Assembly: GCA_903789665.1 (NCBI GenBank)
Contig: CAIFEX010000008.1
Coordinates: 32,485-96,484, forward strand
Length of the DNA stretch: 64,000 bases
Direction: 5' to 3'
DNA from: an uncultured Clostridium sp.
GTDB taxonomy: Bacteria; Bacillota; Clostridia; Clostridiales; Clostridiaceae
The notes below the pieces were generated by a model. It was not told the DNA's origin and did no database searches. It saw only the letters and a list, made by a program, of their open reading frames with translations. The translations under genes and the position numbers were made by a program. Positions 9,760 through 18,947 of this stretch are shown in pieces. Numbering within the stretch: the first letter of the stretch is position 1; each line of letters opens with the position of its first letter.

Positions 9760-10530
9760 ATGAAGCAACATGCATTTTCAAGAACTGAGCTGTTAATTGG
9801 TACAGAAGCTCTGCAAAAATTAAGAGAAAGTACTGTGGTGATATTCGGACTGGGTGGTGTAGGCGGCTTTACTCTTGAAGCACTCGTCAGAGGTGGTATA
9901 GGCCATGTAGTACTTGTAGACGACGATACTGTATGTCTTACTAATATAAATAGACAAATACAGGCTAATTTTCATACAATAGGTAAATATAAAGTAGATG
10001 TTCTGAAAGACAGAGTCATGAGTATAAATCCACGCTGCAAGGTGGAAACCTACCGCACCTTTGTAAAAAATGACAACATAAGCAGGATCATACCGGATAA
10101 TACAGACTATGTCGTTGATACAGTGGACACTGTGTCTTCTAAAATATCCCTGGTACTCTGGTGCAAGGCCAACAATGTAAATATAATAAGCTGCATGGGT
10201 GCCGGAAATAAAATGGATCCAACTAAATTCAAAATATCAGACATATATGATACAAAAATATGCCCTCTGGCAAAAGTAATGCGTCGGGAACTGAAAAGAA
10301 GAGGTGTGAAAGATTTAAAAGTTCTATATTCTGAAGAAGTTCCTCTAAAACCCAGAATTGGCGAGGTTGTAACTTGTAAAGAAGGATGTGTATGTGTGGG
10401 AGGCTCCAAGAAATGTCTCGCCAAACGTCAGATACCTGCAAGCAATTCCTTTGTACCTCCTGTGGCAGGAATGATAATAGGCGGAGAAGTTATCAAGGAT
10501 ATAATATATGGATACAACAACCACAGTTAA
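9760..10530 (+). CDS. tcdA: tRNA threonylcarbamoyladenosine dehydratase
   Basis: A 256-residue ThiF/E1-like protein that uses ATP to cyclise t6A37 in tRNA to ct6A. The nucleotide-binding GLGGVGG (30-36) is followed by the DDDTVCLTNINRQ motif typical of TcdA/CsdL. The C-terminal CKEGCVCVGGSKKC motif is cysteine-rich. The ATG follows AGAGGAG. It converges directly on the next gene: the two stop codons abut with no gap. Confidence 0.88.
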   Translation: MKQHAFSRTELLIGTEALQKLRESTVVIFGLGGVGGFTLEALVRGGIGHVVLVDDDTVCLTNINRQIQANFHTIGKYKVDVLKDRVMSINPRCKVETYRTFVKNDNISRIIPDNTDYVVDTVDTVSSKISLVLWCKANNVNIISCMGAGNKMDPTKFKISDIYDTKICPLAKVMRRELKRRGVKDLKVLYSEEVPLKPRIGEVVTCKEGCVCVGGSKKCLAKRQIPASNSFVPPVAGMIIGGEVIKDIIYGYNNHS

Positions 10531-11052
10531 TTAGTCCTCTGAAATAAAGACGTTTTTAGAAAAACATTCTTCTATTTTCTTTATTTCAGAAGGAAGCACC
10601 TTCCAATCCCTTATTTTTATTTTGCCATTTTTATCTTTTGATTTATATATAAGTATATTGCCTCTGCCTTCCATCCACTTCCATTGAACAATCTTTTTCC
10701 AATAAATGAAATTATAATATGTGCCGCTGTAAAAACTTTTTTCACCGATTCCAGTTGAAGTAATTATTTTTATTTTACTAAAGTCATACACGCTTACCAA
10801 TATATAGGAAATAATCAATAGTGAAAGTATTGAAAGATAACCTGTGATCAATACATAAACTATATACACTGCGAGTCCTATAAAAATTAAAGATAAAATT
10901 TCTCTTTTCTCAGTACTCCACTTTAATTTTAAAATATTTTTTCCAAGATCTTTTTTAAAAGATCTTCCCTTTATAAAGGATATAAAAAATTGCACTATTA
11001 ATGCCAGAAATAATACATCCTTTAACACATTATCAAAATACAAATATTTCAC
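10531..11052 (-). CDS. Hypothetical membrane protein, PH-like C-terminus
   Basis: A 173-residue protein with one hydrophobic helix near residues 12-27, two close together at about 52-90, and a soluble C-terminal part beginning near FSKIKIITSTGIG. The two-helix hairpin plus beta-rich tail resembles small bacterial PH-like (DUF5673-type) membrane proteins; this is a weak structural guess. It starts 19 bp after the alaX stop, probably as a GTG with a poor ribosome site, so translational coupling is likely. Function unknown. Confidence 0.6.
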   Translation of the reverse strand: MKYLYFDNVLKDVLFLALIVQFFISFIKGRSFKKDLGKNILKLKWSTEKREILSLIFIGLAVYIVYVLITGYLSILSLLIISYILVSVYDFSKIKIITSTGIGEKSFYSGTYYNFIYWKKIVQWKWMEGRGNILIYKSKDKNGKIKIRDWKVLPSEIKKIEECFSKNVFISED

Positions 11053-11071
11053 CCAATTTCTTAAATTATAC

Positions 11072-12250
11072 TTATGCTACACTAGAATAAAGAAAATTTG
11101 AAAAATTTACCATGTCATCACTATTTGAAAAAATTCCTTGGGCCTGGCTGACATTTCCCCCACCCTTACCGTTAAAATTTTCTATATTATCCTTAAATAA
11201 TTTTCCACAGTCAACTTCTTTTTTCAAATTATTCACGAGCAATATTCTCTTATCCCTATCTGAATACAAAATCAATATATATTTTTCAGGTTCTTCTTCT
11301 AAAATAGTAGAAGCTATCAATTTGATGTCTTCAAATTTTTTATCATCATATCCTTTTAAAATTATATTCGAAATTTTGTTTTCAATGATATTTTTAATTT
11401 CATACCTTATCAAAGATTTCTTCATATCTCTATTTTCTGCTATGAGCTCCCCCATCTTACTTTCTTCAGAATTTATCCTATCTTCTATATGAAGGATATC
11501 CGTTGACAGATTTCTGCCAAGATCCATGACTATCTGATGTTCTTTTTGAAACTCCAGCAATGTCCTGTTTCCACATTTAAAGTATATCCGTGTCATTTTC
11601 TTGTATTTTTCAGCTTTTAGTATCTTTAACATACCTATTTCACCAGTTCTGGATACATGAGTTCCACAGCATGGGCAGCAATCCATATTGGGTATTTGAA
11701 CTATTCTCACATTTTCCACCCCTCTTTTTACTGCTTTTCTCAAGGGAAATTCCAGACTTTTATGTCTTGAAACCATATGCGTTTCTACAAGTTGGTCTCT
11801 GTAAATATATTCGTTTACCAAATTTTCCACTCTTTTTATCATATTTTTATCCATGGGTTCTATATCAATGTCTGCTGTCACATGTTCTTCACCAAGATGA
11901 AATCCCCTGTTATGCCCGTTGAATAAAGTGTATATCGCTCCAGACAGTAGATGCTCTCCGGAATGCTGCTGCATATAGTCAAATCTCCTTTTAAAATCAA
12001 TTTTACAAATTACACATTTATTTTTGGGCTTATCTTCCATACAGTGATATATAATTCCATTATTTTCATATACATAATTTACCTTTAAACCGTCAATAGT
12101 ACCTGTATCAGAGGGCTGGCCCCCGCCTTCCGGGTAAAATATGGTTCTGTCCAATACAATTTCCATTTTCCCATTTTTTTCTATAATGTCTATTATTTCA
12201 GATTTGCATTCACTGAGATATGAATTTTTGTAAAATAACTTTTCAGTCAA
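11072..12250 (-). CDS. alaX: Alanyl-tRNA editing protein (AlaX-L type)
   Basis: A 392-residue trans-editing factor that hydrolyses Ser-tRNA(Ala). It has the AlaRS editing domain without the aminoacylation core: FYPEGGGQPSDTG, then the zinc ligands QQHSGEH (H96, H100), then CCPCCGTH. The C-terminal part, with GGGNVSQAQG, is the DHHA1 region, making this the long AlaX class. The start is TTG at 12250 with AAGGAG 10 nt upstream. The small membrane protein gene follows in the same unit. Confidence 0.9.
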   Translation of the reverse strand: MTEKLFYKNSYLSECKSEIIDIIEKNGKMEIVLDRTIFYPEGGGQPSDTGTIDGLKVNYVYENNGIIYHCMEDKPKNKCVICKIDFKRRFDYMQQHSGEHLLSGAIYTLFNGHNRGFHLGEEHVTADIDIEPMDKNMIKRVENLVNEYIYRDQLVETHMVSRHKSLEFPLRKAVKRGVENVRIVQIPNMDCCPCCGTHVSRTGEIGMLKILKAEKYKKMTRIYFKCGNRTLLEFQKEHQIVMDLGRNLSTDILHIEDRINSEESKMGELIAENRDMKKSLIRYEIKNIIENKISNIILKGYDDKKFEDIKLIASTILEEEPEKYILILYSDRDKRILLVNNLKKEVDCGKLFKDNIENFNGKGGGNVSQAQGIFSNSDDMVNFSNFLYSSVA

Positions 12251-12415
12251 TTTCTATCAACTCCTTGATTATATTATATACTTATTTTGGTTTACTTTAT
12301 TTTTTAATTTACATAATATTTATAATGTTAATTAAAAAAATTAGTTTTATTTTCTGGAATAATTATCTAAATTAAGGTAAAATATTTATAGTGACATTAA
12401 AGGGGGTTAATTTTT

Positions 12416-13435
12416 ATGTTTGATTTCAATTATAAAACTACCGATAATTCCATTTGGAAAGGACGAATTGACAGCACAACTGATTTCAATGCCTTTAGAT
12501 GGCATCAATGGATTAAAAATATAGATTTAAGAAATCCCGACTTAAAACCTTATACCGGTAAACTGGGATTTGGCCTTATCGGATTTTGCTGTGACGAGGG
12601 CGTTAAAATAAATAAAGGCAGAACCGGTGCCTCCAAAGGTCCTAAAAGTATCAGGCTTGAGATGGCAAATCTTCCCTGCTTTTTTACAAAAGATGTAAGA
12701 TTATTCGACTGTGGAGATGTATATTGTGAAGGTTCTTCACTTGGAAGAAGCCAAAACCTACTTGCAGAAGCAGTATATAGAATTTTAGGTTTGAATCTCT
12801 TTCCCATTGTACTTGGAGGTGGCCATGAAACAGCTCTGGGAAACTACAAAGGCATGTTGAAGAATTTAGATAAATTTGATCCTTCACCGGACATAGGCAT
12901 TATAAATTTCGATGCACATTTTGATATAAGGCCTTATAAGAATTATGGAAGCTCAGGCACCATGTTCAGGCAAATACATGACATAAATACTGCAAGAAAC
13001 ATAAACTATTCATACCTTTGCATTGGCATCCAAATCCACAGCAATACACTGGAGCTTTTCAAGACGGCTGACAGGTTGGGAATTGATTACATACTTGCAA
13101 AAGACATAAATGAAAAATCCAATCCAAAAGTGCTGGATAAACTATCCAAATTCATTGAAAAACACAAATACATTTATGTAACAACATGTTCTGATGTCTT
13201 TTCCTCATCCTATGCACCCGGAGTGAGTGCCACCCAGTCCTTTGGCCTTGATCCTGAAATAGTGCTGAAATACCTCAAATATATATTAAAATCAAATAAA
13301 GTGATGAGTTTCGACATATGTGAGGTATCGCCCAGATTTGATCAGGATAATGCCACTGCAAATCTGGCGGCCGTCATAGTATTTTCCCTTGTAAACACAC
13401 TGTGCGAAATAAAAAATCTATCTTTGCAAATTTAA
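12416..13435 (+). CDS. hutG: Formimidoylglutamase (arginase/agmatinase family)
   Basis: A 339-residue ureohydrolase. GGGHE (H137) and NFDAHFD (164-170) give the first metal-ligand sets. APGVSATQSFG marks the HutG group and argues against arginase. HutG splits N-formiminoglutamate to glutamate and formamide, the last step of one histidine route. Unusually, the last metal motif, normally S-x-D-x-D-x-x-D-P, reads TTCSDVFSSSYAPG: only D260 is kept, and the other two acidic positions are C258 and S263. This may be typical of a subclade. The gene is on the opposite strand to the hut operon and separated from it by an IS remnant. The ATG follows AAAGGGGG. Confidence 0.82.
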   Translation: MFDFNYKTTDNSIWKGRIDSTTDFNAFRWHQWIKNIDLRNPDLKPYTGKLGFGLIGFCCDEGVKINKGRTGASKGPKSIRLEMANLPCFFTKDVRLFDCGDVYCEGSSLGRSQNLLAEAVYRILGLNLFPIVLGGGHETALGNYKGMLKNLDKFDPSPDIGIINFDAHFDIRPYKNYGSSGTMFRQIHDINTARNINYSYLCIGIQIHSNTLELFKTADRLGIDYILAKDINEKSNPKVLDKLSKFIEKHKYIYVTTCSDVFSSSYAPGVSATQSFGLDPEIVLKYLKYILKSNKVMSFDICEVSPRFDQDNATANLAAVIVFSLVNTLCEIKNLSLQI

Positions 13436-13439
13436 AAAA

Positions 13440-13992
13440 GGGAGTGTTGCAAAACTATTTTTTAAAGTAGTTTTACAGCTCTCTGTTTTTATATTTCCGT
13501 ATGACAGCTGGCGCTCATTTATGAATTTTTTTGATACATATATCTTTTTATTTCTCCAGGCTCTTGTACAAATTTAATATTCTCTGCTTCTTTTTTCTTA
13601 TAAAGATATTTCAGGATCCATTTAGGATCGTCTATTATCGTTAATTTCTCTACTCTAAAATTTGTTTTATAAAACTTATTTATTTTATTGACAGAAGCTT
13701 GTATTTTAACAGACATTTTTTTCTCATTTTTAGCCACAACTTTTTTCCATACAAAAGTGTAACGGTTGGCATTGGCTTCTATAATTTTTTCCAAATGTTT
13801 TACAAGCTGGTAAAATAAATCTTCTATGGCATCTGGAAGATAATATTTTCTTATTTCGGTATAATTTTCATGTTGATAATTTGTTTTTTGCATAAATTAA
13901 TTATACAACATTTTCAGGGCTTTCGAGCCCTGCATTTCATATATTTAAGCAAAAAAACGAACTGTTACACAAATTAATTGTGCAACAGCCCC
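13440..13992. mobile_element. Degenerate IS1182-type insertion remnant
   Basis: A 553-bp block lies between hutG and the permease. Its ends form an imperfect terminal inverted repeat: GGGAGTGTTGCAAAACT at the left and, on the other strand at the right, GGGGCTGTTGCACAATT, matching at 13 of 17 positions. Each end also contains its own hairpin, AAAACTA/TAGTTTT at the left and CTGTTACACAA/TTGTGCAACAG at the right. The block holds one shortened transposase frame. No clear target duplication was found. With one internal deletion it could be an MITE-like derivative moved by a full-length relative elsewhere. Confidence 0.65.
13519..13893 (-). pseudogene. Internally deleted IS1182-family transposase
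   Basis: The 124-residue frame has a transposase-like N-terminus. It then passes abruptly from EDLFYQLVKHLEK to EANANRYTFVWKKVV, a motif I recognise from the middle of IS1182-family transposases, where it follows FIDGTKI. The DDE catalytic residues and the C-terminal half are absent. The frame is open but far shorter than the usual 450 or more residues, so it is a remnant and not an active enzyme. The family call is from memory of the motif, not from a search. Confidence 0.65.
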
Positions 13993-14005
13993 TAATGATA
14001 CCAAA

Positions 14006-15409
14006 TTAATTTTTATTCTTATCCAAAGTAGGTTTTCTGTCATTCAATACACTATGTCTCATGCCATACATAAAATACACCAAAATCCCAGCTCCTGTCC
14101 ATACTGCAAACCTTATCCAAGTTACACTTGGAAGATTAAGCATAAGGTACACACAGAATATCACCGTCAAAATGGGTGTAAATGGAACTCCGGGACATTT
14201 GAATTTTCTTTCAACATCCGGCATGGTTTTTCTAAGTACGATAACCCCTATAGATACAAACAGGAAAGCCGACAGCGTACCTATATTACATAGATCTATG
14301 ATTACCTCCAAAGGCAGGAATCCACATATTACAGCAGTTACAATTCCAGTTATTACAGTACACATACCTGGAGTCTTGTGTTTATCATTCACTTTGGAGA
14401 ATACATTTGGAAGCAGTCCGTCTCTTGCCATGACCATGAATATTCTAATCTGTCCATATAAAATTACAAGGATAGTTGAAATCATTCCTATGATAGCTCC
14501 CACACCCACCAAGGCGGATCCCCAGTTTATACCCACTCTGGCCAAGGCACTTGGAAGGGCATTATTTAAATCAATTGATTTAAAAGGTACCATCCCTGTG
14601 AGAATAGCTGCCGTAGCTATATAAAGTATAATAACTGTTACAAGACAAATAGCAAGTCCAATAGGTACATCCCTCTTTGGATTAGCTGTTTCCTCCGCTC
14701 CAGTAGATACCGCATCAAAACCTATAAAAGCAAAAAATATGATAGCTGCACCGGACATTACACCTTTGAATCCGTAAGGTGCAAAAGGATGATAATTTGC
14801 AGGATTTACATGAGTCATACCTATAAATATGAATATCAGTATCACGGATACTTTTATAACAACTATAATATCATTCACCTTGGAACTTTGAGTAACTCCA
14901 ATATACAGTACCCATGTTATGATGCCCACGATTATGATGGAAGGCAAATCCACTATGCCGCCTGCCAGTGGAGAATTAGTAAGCTGGTGGGGTAAATTGA
15001 TGCCGTAGGTTTTCAACACCCCTACAAAAGTTCCAGACCACCCAGAGGCAACTGCCGCCCCGGAAACAAGATATTCCAGCATCAGATTCCATCCTATGAT
15101 CCATGCAATTATCTCCCCGAAAGCCACATAACAATAGGAATAAGTACTTCCAGCCACCGGAAACATAGTGGCAAGTTCAGAATAAGTAAGTGCACAGAGG
15201 GCACTTGTAATAGCAGCTACGGTAAATGAAATTATAACGGCAGGGCCTGCAAGTTGTGCCCCCTGACCTATGGATACAAAAACACCGGTTCCCACCATGG
15301 AACCAATTCCCAAAGCCGCAAGATCAAGAGAACTCAATCCTTTCTTAAGCCCACTTTTTTTCACAGAAACCCTAAAATCTTCTACGGTTTTCTTTCTTAA
15401 CAGATTCAC
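14006..15409 (-). CDS. APC-family amino acid permease, probable histidine uptake
   Basis: A 467-residue transporter with about 12 membrane helices. GIGSMVGTGVFVSIG in helix 1 is the APC substrate-binding signature, and FFAFIGFDAVSTGAEE in helix 6 is typical of the cationic amino acid/YfnA subgroup. It is the last gene of the hutU-hutI-fchA-hutH unit, 23 bp after hutH, so histidine or urocanate is the likely substrate by context. Sequence alone does not set specificity. The IS remnant lies just 3' of it. Confidence 0.85.
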   Translation of the reverse strand: MNLLRKKTVEDFRVSVKKSGLKKGLSSLDLAALGIGSMVGTGVFVSIGQGAQLAGPAVIISFTVAAITSALCALTYSELATMFPVAGSTYSYCYVAFGEIIAWIIGWNLMLEYLVSGAAVASGWSGTFVGVLKTYGINLPHQLTNSPLAGGIVDLPSIIIVGIITWVLYIGVTQSSKVNDIIVVIKVSVILIFIFIGMTHVNPANYHPFAPYGFKGVMSGAAIIFFAFIGFDAVSTGAEETANPKRDVPIGLAICLVTVIILYIATAAILTGMVPFKSIDLNNALPSALARVGINWGSALVGVGAIIGMISTILVILYGQIRIFMVMARDGLLPNVFSKVNDKHKTPGMCTVITGIVTAVICGFLPLEVIIDLCNIGTLSAFLFVSIGVIVLRKTMPDVERKFKCPGVPFTPILTVIFCVYLMLNLPSVTWIRFAVWTGAGILVYFMYGMRHSVLNDRKPTLDKNKN

Positions 15410-15432
15410 ATATAATTCCTCCTATTTTTATA

Positions 15433-16956
15433 TTATATTTCCAGTTTCACTTTCTCTTCAACTGATCTCAAAAGTTCTCCGCTTGTCACAAGCCCCTCGC
15501 ACTTATCAAGATCTTTATACATTATTTTATCTTTTTCTATGAAATCCACTTTGTTTCTCACTGCCTTATAGGCTTCTTCAGTACCTTTCCCCAATTTAAG
15601 CCCCTTTCTGAAATCTATGGCCTGACATGCAGCCATAAGTTCCGTCGCCAGCACCCTGGCCGTATTGTTTACAATTTCCAGGCCTTTCCTAGCGGCAATA
15701 GTGCCCATGCTAACGTGATCTTCCTGATTCGCCGATGAAGGTATGGAATCCACAGAAGCAGGATGGGCAAGTATTTTATTTTCCGATACCAGAGCCGCCG
15801 CTGCATACTGTGTAATCATAAATCCGGAATTAAGCCCCCCATTTTTCGCCAAAAATGGCGGCAGATCGTTTAGCTGATAGTTTATCAGTCTCTCCAGTCT
15901 TCTCTCCGATATATTGGCTATTTCAGATACTGCAATTCCAAGGAAATCAAAGCTTAACGCCATAGGTTCACCGTGAAAATTCCCTCCGGATATAACGTCT
16001 GAATTATCAAATATAATAGGATTATCCGTAACAGAATTTATCTCTATTTTAACTTCCTCTTTAACATAATTTACAGCATCCTTACTGGCTCCGTGAACCT
16101 GCGGCACACACCTCAGGGCATAGGCATCCTGCACTCTCAAGTCACCCTGGTCAGTCATAAAGGTACTGCCTTCCGTCAAAGCAATTATATTTTTAGCTGT
16201 TTGAATCTGACCTCTGTGGGGCCTCAATTTATGTGTTCTCAAATCAAATGCATCCCGAACTCCCCTTAAAGCTTCCATAGTAAGAGCTGCCGTAATATCA
16301 CTCACTTTTAAAAGATTTATGGCTTTATACAATGCCAGAGAACCAACTGCAGTCATTACCTGAGTCCCGTTTATGAGTGCAAGCCCCTCTTTGGCCACCA
16401 ATTCAACTGTAGGTATGCCGGCTTTTTCCATAGCATCTTTTCCCGGCAAAATCTCTCCTTTAAACTCAGCTTCCCCCTCACCTATCATGGGCAGCACCAT
16501 ATGTGCAAGAGGTGCAAGATCACCGGAGGCTCCCAAAGAACCCTTCTCAGGAATAGACGGATGTACTCCTTTATTGAGCATATCCAGCAGTGTCTCAAAA
16601 ACGCTCAGCCTTATTCCGGAATATCCTCTTGCCAGATTATTTGCTCTCAGCAGCATTATCGTCCTCACTATTTCTCTGGGAAATTTTCGCCCGAATCCGC
16701 AGGAATGTGACATTATCAAATTCTTTTGAAGTGTTTTGCACTCCTCTCCCGTTATAACTACATCAGAGAATTTTCCAAATCCTGTAGTAATTCCATATTT
16801 TACATCATTTCTGCTTACTATGCCATCTATTACCTTTCTTGAATCATTTATTTTTTCTCTGACTTCCTCAGTTATATGAACTGCATAATCATTGTAGGCA
16901 ACATTTATAATATCTTCAATAGTAAGGTTTTCACCATTTAGAGTAACAATTTCCAT
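15433..16956 (-). CDS. hutH: Histidine ammonia-lyase
   Basis: A 507-residue enzyme removing ammonia from L-histidine to form urocanate. GSLGASGDLAPLAHM contains A143-S144-G145, which cyclise to the MIO electrophile. YGITTGFGKF and the GGNFHGEP loop are family motifs. The start at 16956 gives the normal family length and has AAGGGGG upstream; the reading frame stays open 16 codons further but lacks a better site. It overlaps no gene and sits between fchA and the permease. Confidence 0.96.
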   Translation of the reverse strand: MEIVTLNGENLTIEDIINVAYNDYAVHITEEVREKINDSRKVIDGIVSRNDVKYGITTGFGKFSDVVITGEECKTLQKNLIMSHSCGFGRKFPREIVRTIMLLRANNLARGYSGIRLSVFETLLDMLNKGVHPSIPEKGSLGASGDLAPLAHMVLPMIGEGEAEFKGEILPGKDAMEKAGIPTVELVAKEGLALINGTQVMTAVGSLALYKAINLLKVSDITAALTMEALRGVRDAFDLRTHKLRPHRGQIQTAKNIIALTEGSTFMTDQGDLRVQDAYALRCVPQVHGASKDAVNYVKEEVKIEINSVTDNPIIFDNSDVISGGNFHGEPMALSFDFLGIAVSEIANISERRLERLINYQLNDLPPFLAKNGGLNSGFMITQYAAAALVSENKILAHPASVDSIPSSANQEDHVSMGTIAARKGLEIVNNTARVLATELMAACQAIDFRKGLKLGKGTEEAYKAVRNKVDFIEKDKIMYKDLDKCEGLVTSGELLRSVEEKVKLEI

Positions 16957-17000
16957 ATTTTCATTTCCCCCTTGTGATTTTAATACTTGTGAGTTAAATG

Positions 17001-17639
17001 TCAATCCAATTTACTCTCTACAATTTCCATTATTTTTTCTTTTTCCTGCCTGCTCTCTTTCAGCAGGCAACTGCATTTGCTTTTTAAATTTTCCTTGTAA
17101 TTTTCATCTTTTATATTCCGGATATTAATCTTTACATTGAGAACCGCACCTTCTACTGCAGTTTCCACCAGGGAAGCCGCCACTCCCGCATCTGAAATTG
17201 CATTTTTATTTCCATAATTCACAGCAGTAAATATATATGGGTACAGCCTGCAGGCATTTTCAGCCACTCGAAGAGGAACCTCAAGCGACTTGCTGTTCCC
17301 TCTCCTTATGGCGTCTTCCCTCAATTTTACCTCTTCTTTTGTATTTTTAGGCATCTTATAAGCTCTCATCAAGGACATGAAAGATTCCGTATCTTTCTCC
17401 ATAAAAGTCAAAAATTCTTTACTGTATAAATTCATATGATGCATAGAAGAGTCGATGGTACCTCTCAATACGTTTTCATATTTCAGATATTCTCTTTTCC
17501 CAATTGTCAGATTAAATACCATGCCGGTCAGCGCACTGGCCAAAGCCGCTGCAAGAGCCGAAACACTTCCTCCTCCAGGTGCAGGCGACTTTGAAGCTAA
17601 TTCATCTATAAATTCCCTCAAATTAAGATCCTGTAACAT
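17001..17639 (-). CDS. fchA: Formimidoyltetrahydrofolate cyclodeaminase
   Basis: A 212-residue protein of the FTCD cyclodeaminase family, with SPAPGGGSVSALAAALASAL near the N-terminus. It converts 5-formimino-THF to 5,10-methenyl-THF and ammonia. It is stand-alone here, whereas mammals fuse it to the transferase; the transferase partner is the separate ftcD gene at 24.3-25.2 kb. It starts 14 bp after hutI, and its ATG follows TAGGAGGCAG. In an anaerobe this step feeds the folate one-carbon pool. Confidence 0.93.
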   Translation of the reverse strand: MLQDLNLREFIDELASKSPAPGGGSVSALAAALASALTGMVFNLTIGKREYLKYENVLRGTIDSSMHHMNLYSKEFLTFMEKDTESFMSLMRAYKMPKNTKEEVKLREDAIRRGNSKSLEVPLRVAENACRLYPYIFTAVNYGNKNAISDAGVAASLVETAVEGAVLNVKINIRNIKDENYKENLKSKCSCLLKESRQEKEKIMEIVESKLD

Positions 17640-17653
17640 AACTGCCTCCTAAA

Positions 17654-18907
17654 TTAATACATTAATTTTCCCTTTTCCACTGCAATTTTTCCGTTTTTTA
17701 TTACAGTATCAACTGCATTTACACCAAAATGGTATATAAGATAATCCAAATTTTTAGCATCGAATACAATTATATCAGCTTTTTTCCCGACTTCAATACT
17801 TCCTATTTCATTCTCCCTTGAAATTGCAGCAGCACCGTTTATAGTCATGGCATTTATTATTTCTTCAGGCAGCATTTTAAGTCCAAAGCATGCAAAAGTC
17901 ATGGTTGCCTGAAGGGATTCCGTTGGTGAAGTGCCTGGATTGCAATCCGTAGCCAGGGCTACTATAACCCCGTCTTTTATCATTTTTCTAGCCCTTGCAA
18001 ATTTATTTAACATCAAATAAAATGATGTTGTTGGCAGGAGTACTGCAACCACTCCGTTTTCAGCCAAAGACTTTATGCCATTGTCAGAAGCAGATACCAG
18101 GTGTTCTGCAGATACTGCCTTTATTTCACCGGCTAGTTCCGCTGCAGATACGGATTCAACTTCATCCGCATGTATCTTGGCCTTGAGTCCGGCTTTTTTC
18201 CCGGCCTCTAAAATTCTTTTCGCCTCTCCTGTAGTGTATACCCCTTTTTCACAAAAACAGTCAATGAATTCCGCCAGTTCATGCTCTTTCACATAGGGAA
18301 TTACAGAATTTATCATTAAATCTATATAAGCTCCCCTATTATCCTTAAATTCTTCCGGAACGGCATGTGCCCCTAAATAGGTAGATACTATATCAACAGG
18401 ATGTTTGCCGTTTAAATTTTTGTTTACCTGAAGCAGCTTTATCTCATTTTCAAAATCCAGGCCGTACCCAGACTTGCTTTCAACAGTAGTAGTTCCATGA
18501 AGAAGCATTGTATCCAACCTGCTTTTTGTTTCATTTTCAATTCTCTCTATTGGAGTCTTTCTTACACTATTTACAGTACTGAGTATACCCCCTCCAGCTT
18601 TGAGTATGTCAATATACTTTACATTCCTGAGTTTTAGGGAAAGTTCTTTTTCCCTTGATCCGGCGTATACAACATGGGTATGACTGTCTACAAGTCCCGG
18701 TGTGACAGTCTTACCGCCGCCGTCTATTACAATCCTGCCGCTTCCCAAATATTTTTTATATCCATCTCCGCTGCCAACTTCTGCTATTCTATTGTTGTCT
18801 ACAATTATATATCCATTATTAACTATGCCTGCATCTTTTAGATTTTCTTTTGTCTTGGGACAATTTCCCCCACAGGTAACAAGACAGCTTATATTTTTGA
18901 TTATCAT
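17654..18907 (-). CDS. hutI: Imidazolonepropionase
   Basis: A 417-residue metal-dependent amidohydrolase opening the imidazolone ring to give N-formiminoglutamate. VDSHTHVVYAGSR carries the metal-binding HxH; KIHADE and EHLVSAS add further ligands; ATDCNPGTSPTESLQ is the C-terminal HutI signature. The ATG at 18907 has AAGGAG 9 nt upstream; an in-frame ATG 11 codons earlier has no site. It follows hutU closely. Confidence 0.95.
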   Translation of the reverse strand: MIIKNISCLVTCGGNCPKTKENLKDAGIVNNGYIIVDNNRIAEVGSGDGYKKYLGSGRIVIDGGGKTVTPGLVDSHTHVVYAGSREKELSLKLRNVKYIDILKAGGGILSTVNSVRKTPIERIENETKSRLDTMLLHGTTTVESKSGYGLDFENEIKLLQVNKNLNGKHPVDIVSTYLGAHAVPEEFKDNRGAYIDLMINSVIPYVKEHELAEFIDCFCEKGVYTTGEAKRILEAGKKAGLKAKIHADEVESVSAAELAGEIKAVSAEHLVSASDNGIKSLAENGVVAVLLPTTSFYLMLNKFARARKMIKDGVIVALATDCNPGTSPTESLQATMTFACFGLKMLPEEIINAMTINGAAAISRENEIGSIEVGKKADIIVFDAKNLDYLIYHFGVNAVDTVIKNGKIAVEKGKLMY

Positions 18908-18947
18908 AATAATTATCTCCTTCTTATCAGTTAATAACAAGTATTTA

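Noticed and set aside
13436..13500. The hairpin after hutG as a simple terminator
   Set aside because: It coincides with the inverted-repeat end of the IS1182-type remnant, so it is described as part of that element, although it may still end hutG transcription.
14061..14624. A 187-codon plus-strand frame inside the permease gene
   Set aside because: Composition is that of an antisense shadow of a membrane-protein gene; no ribosome site.
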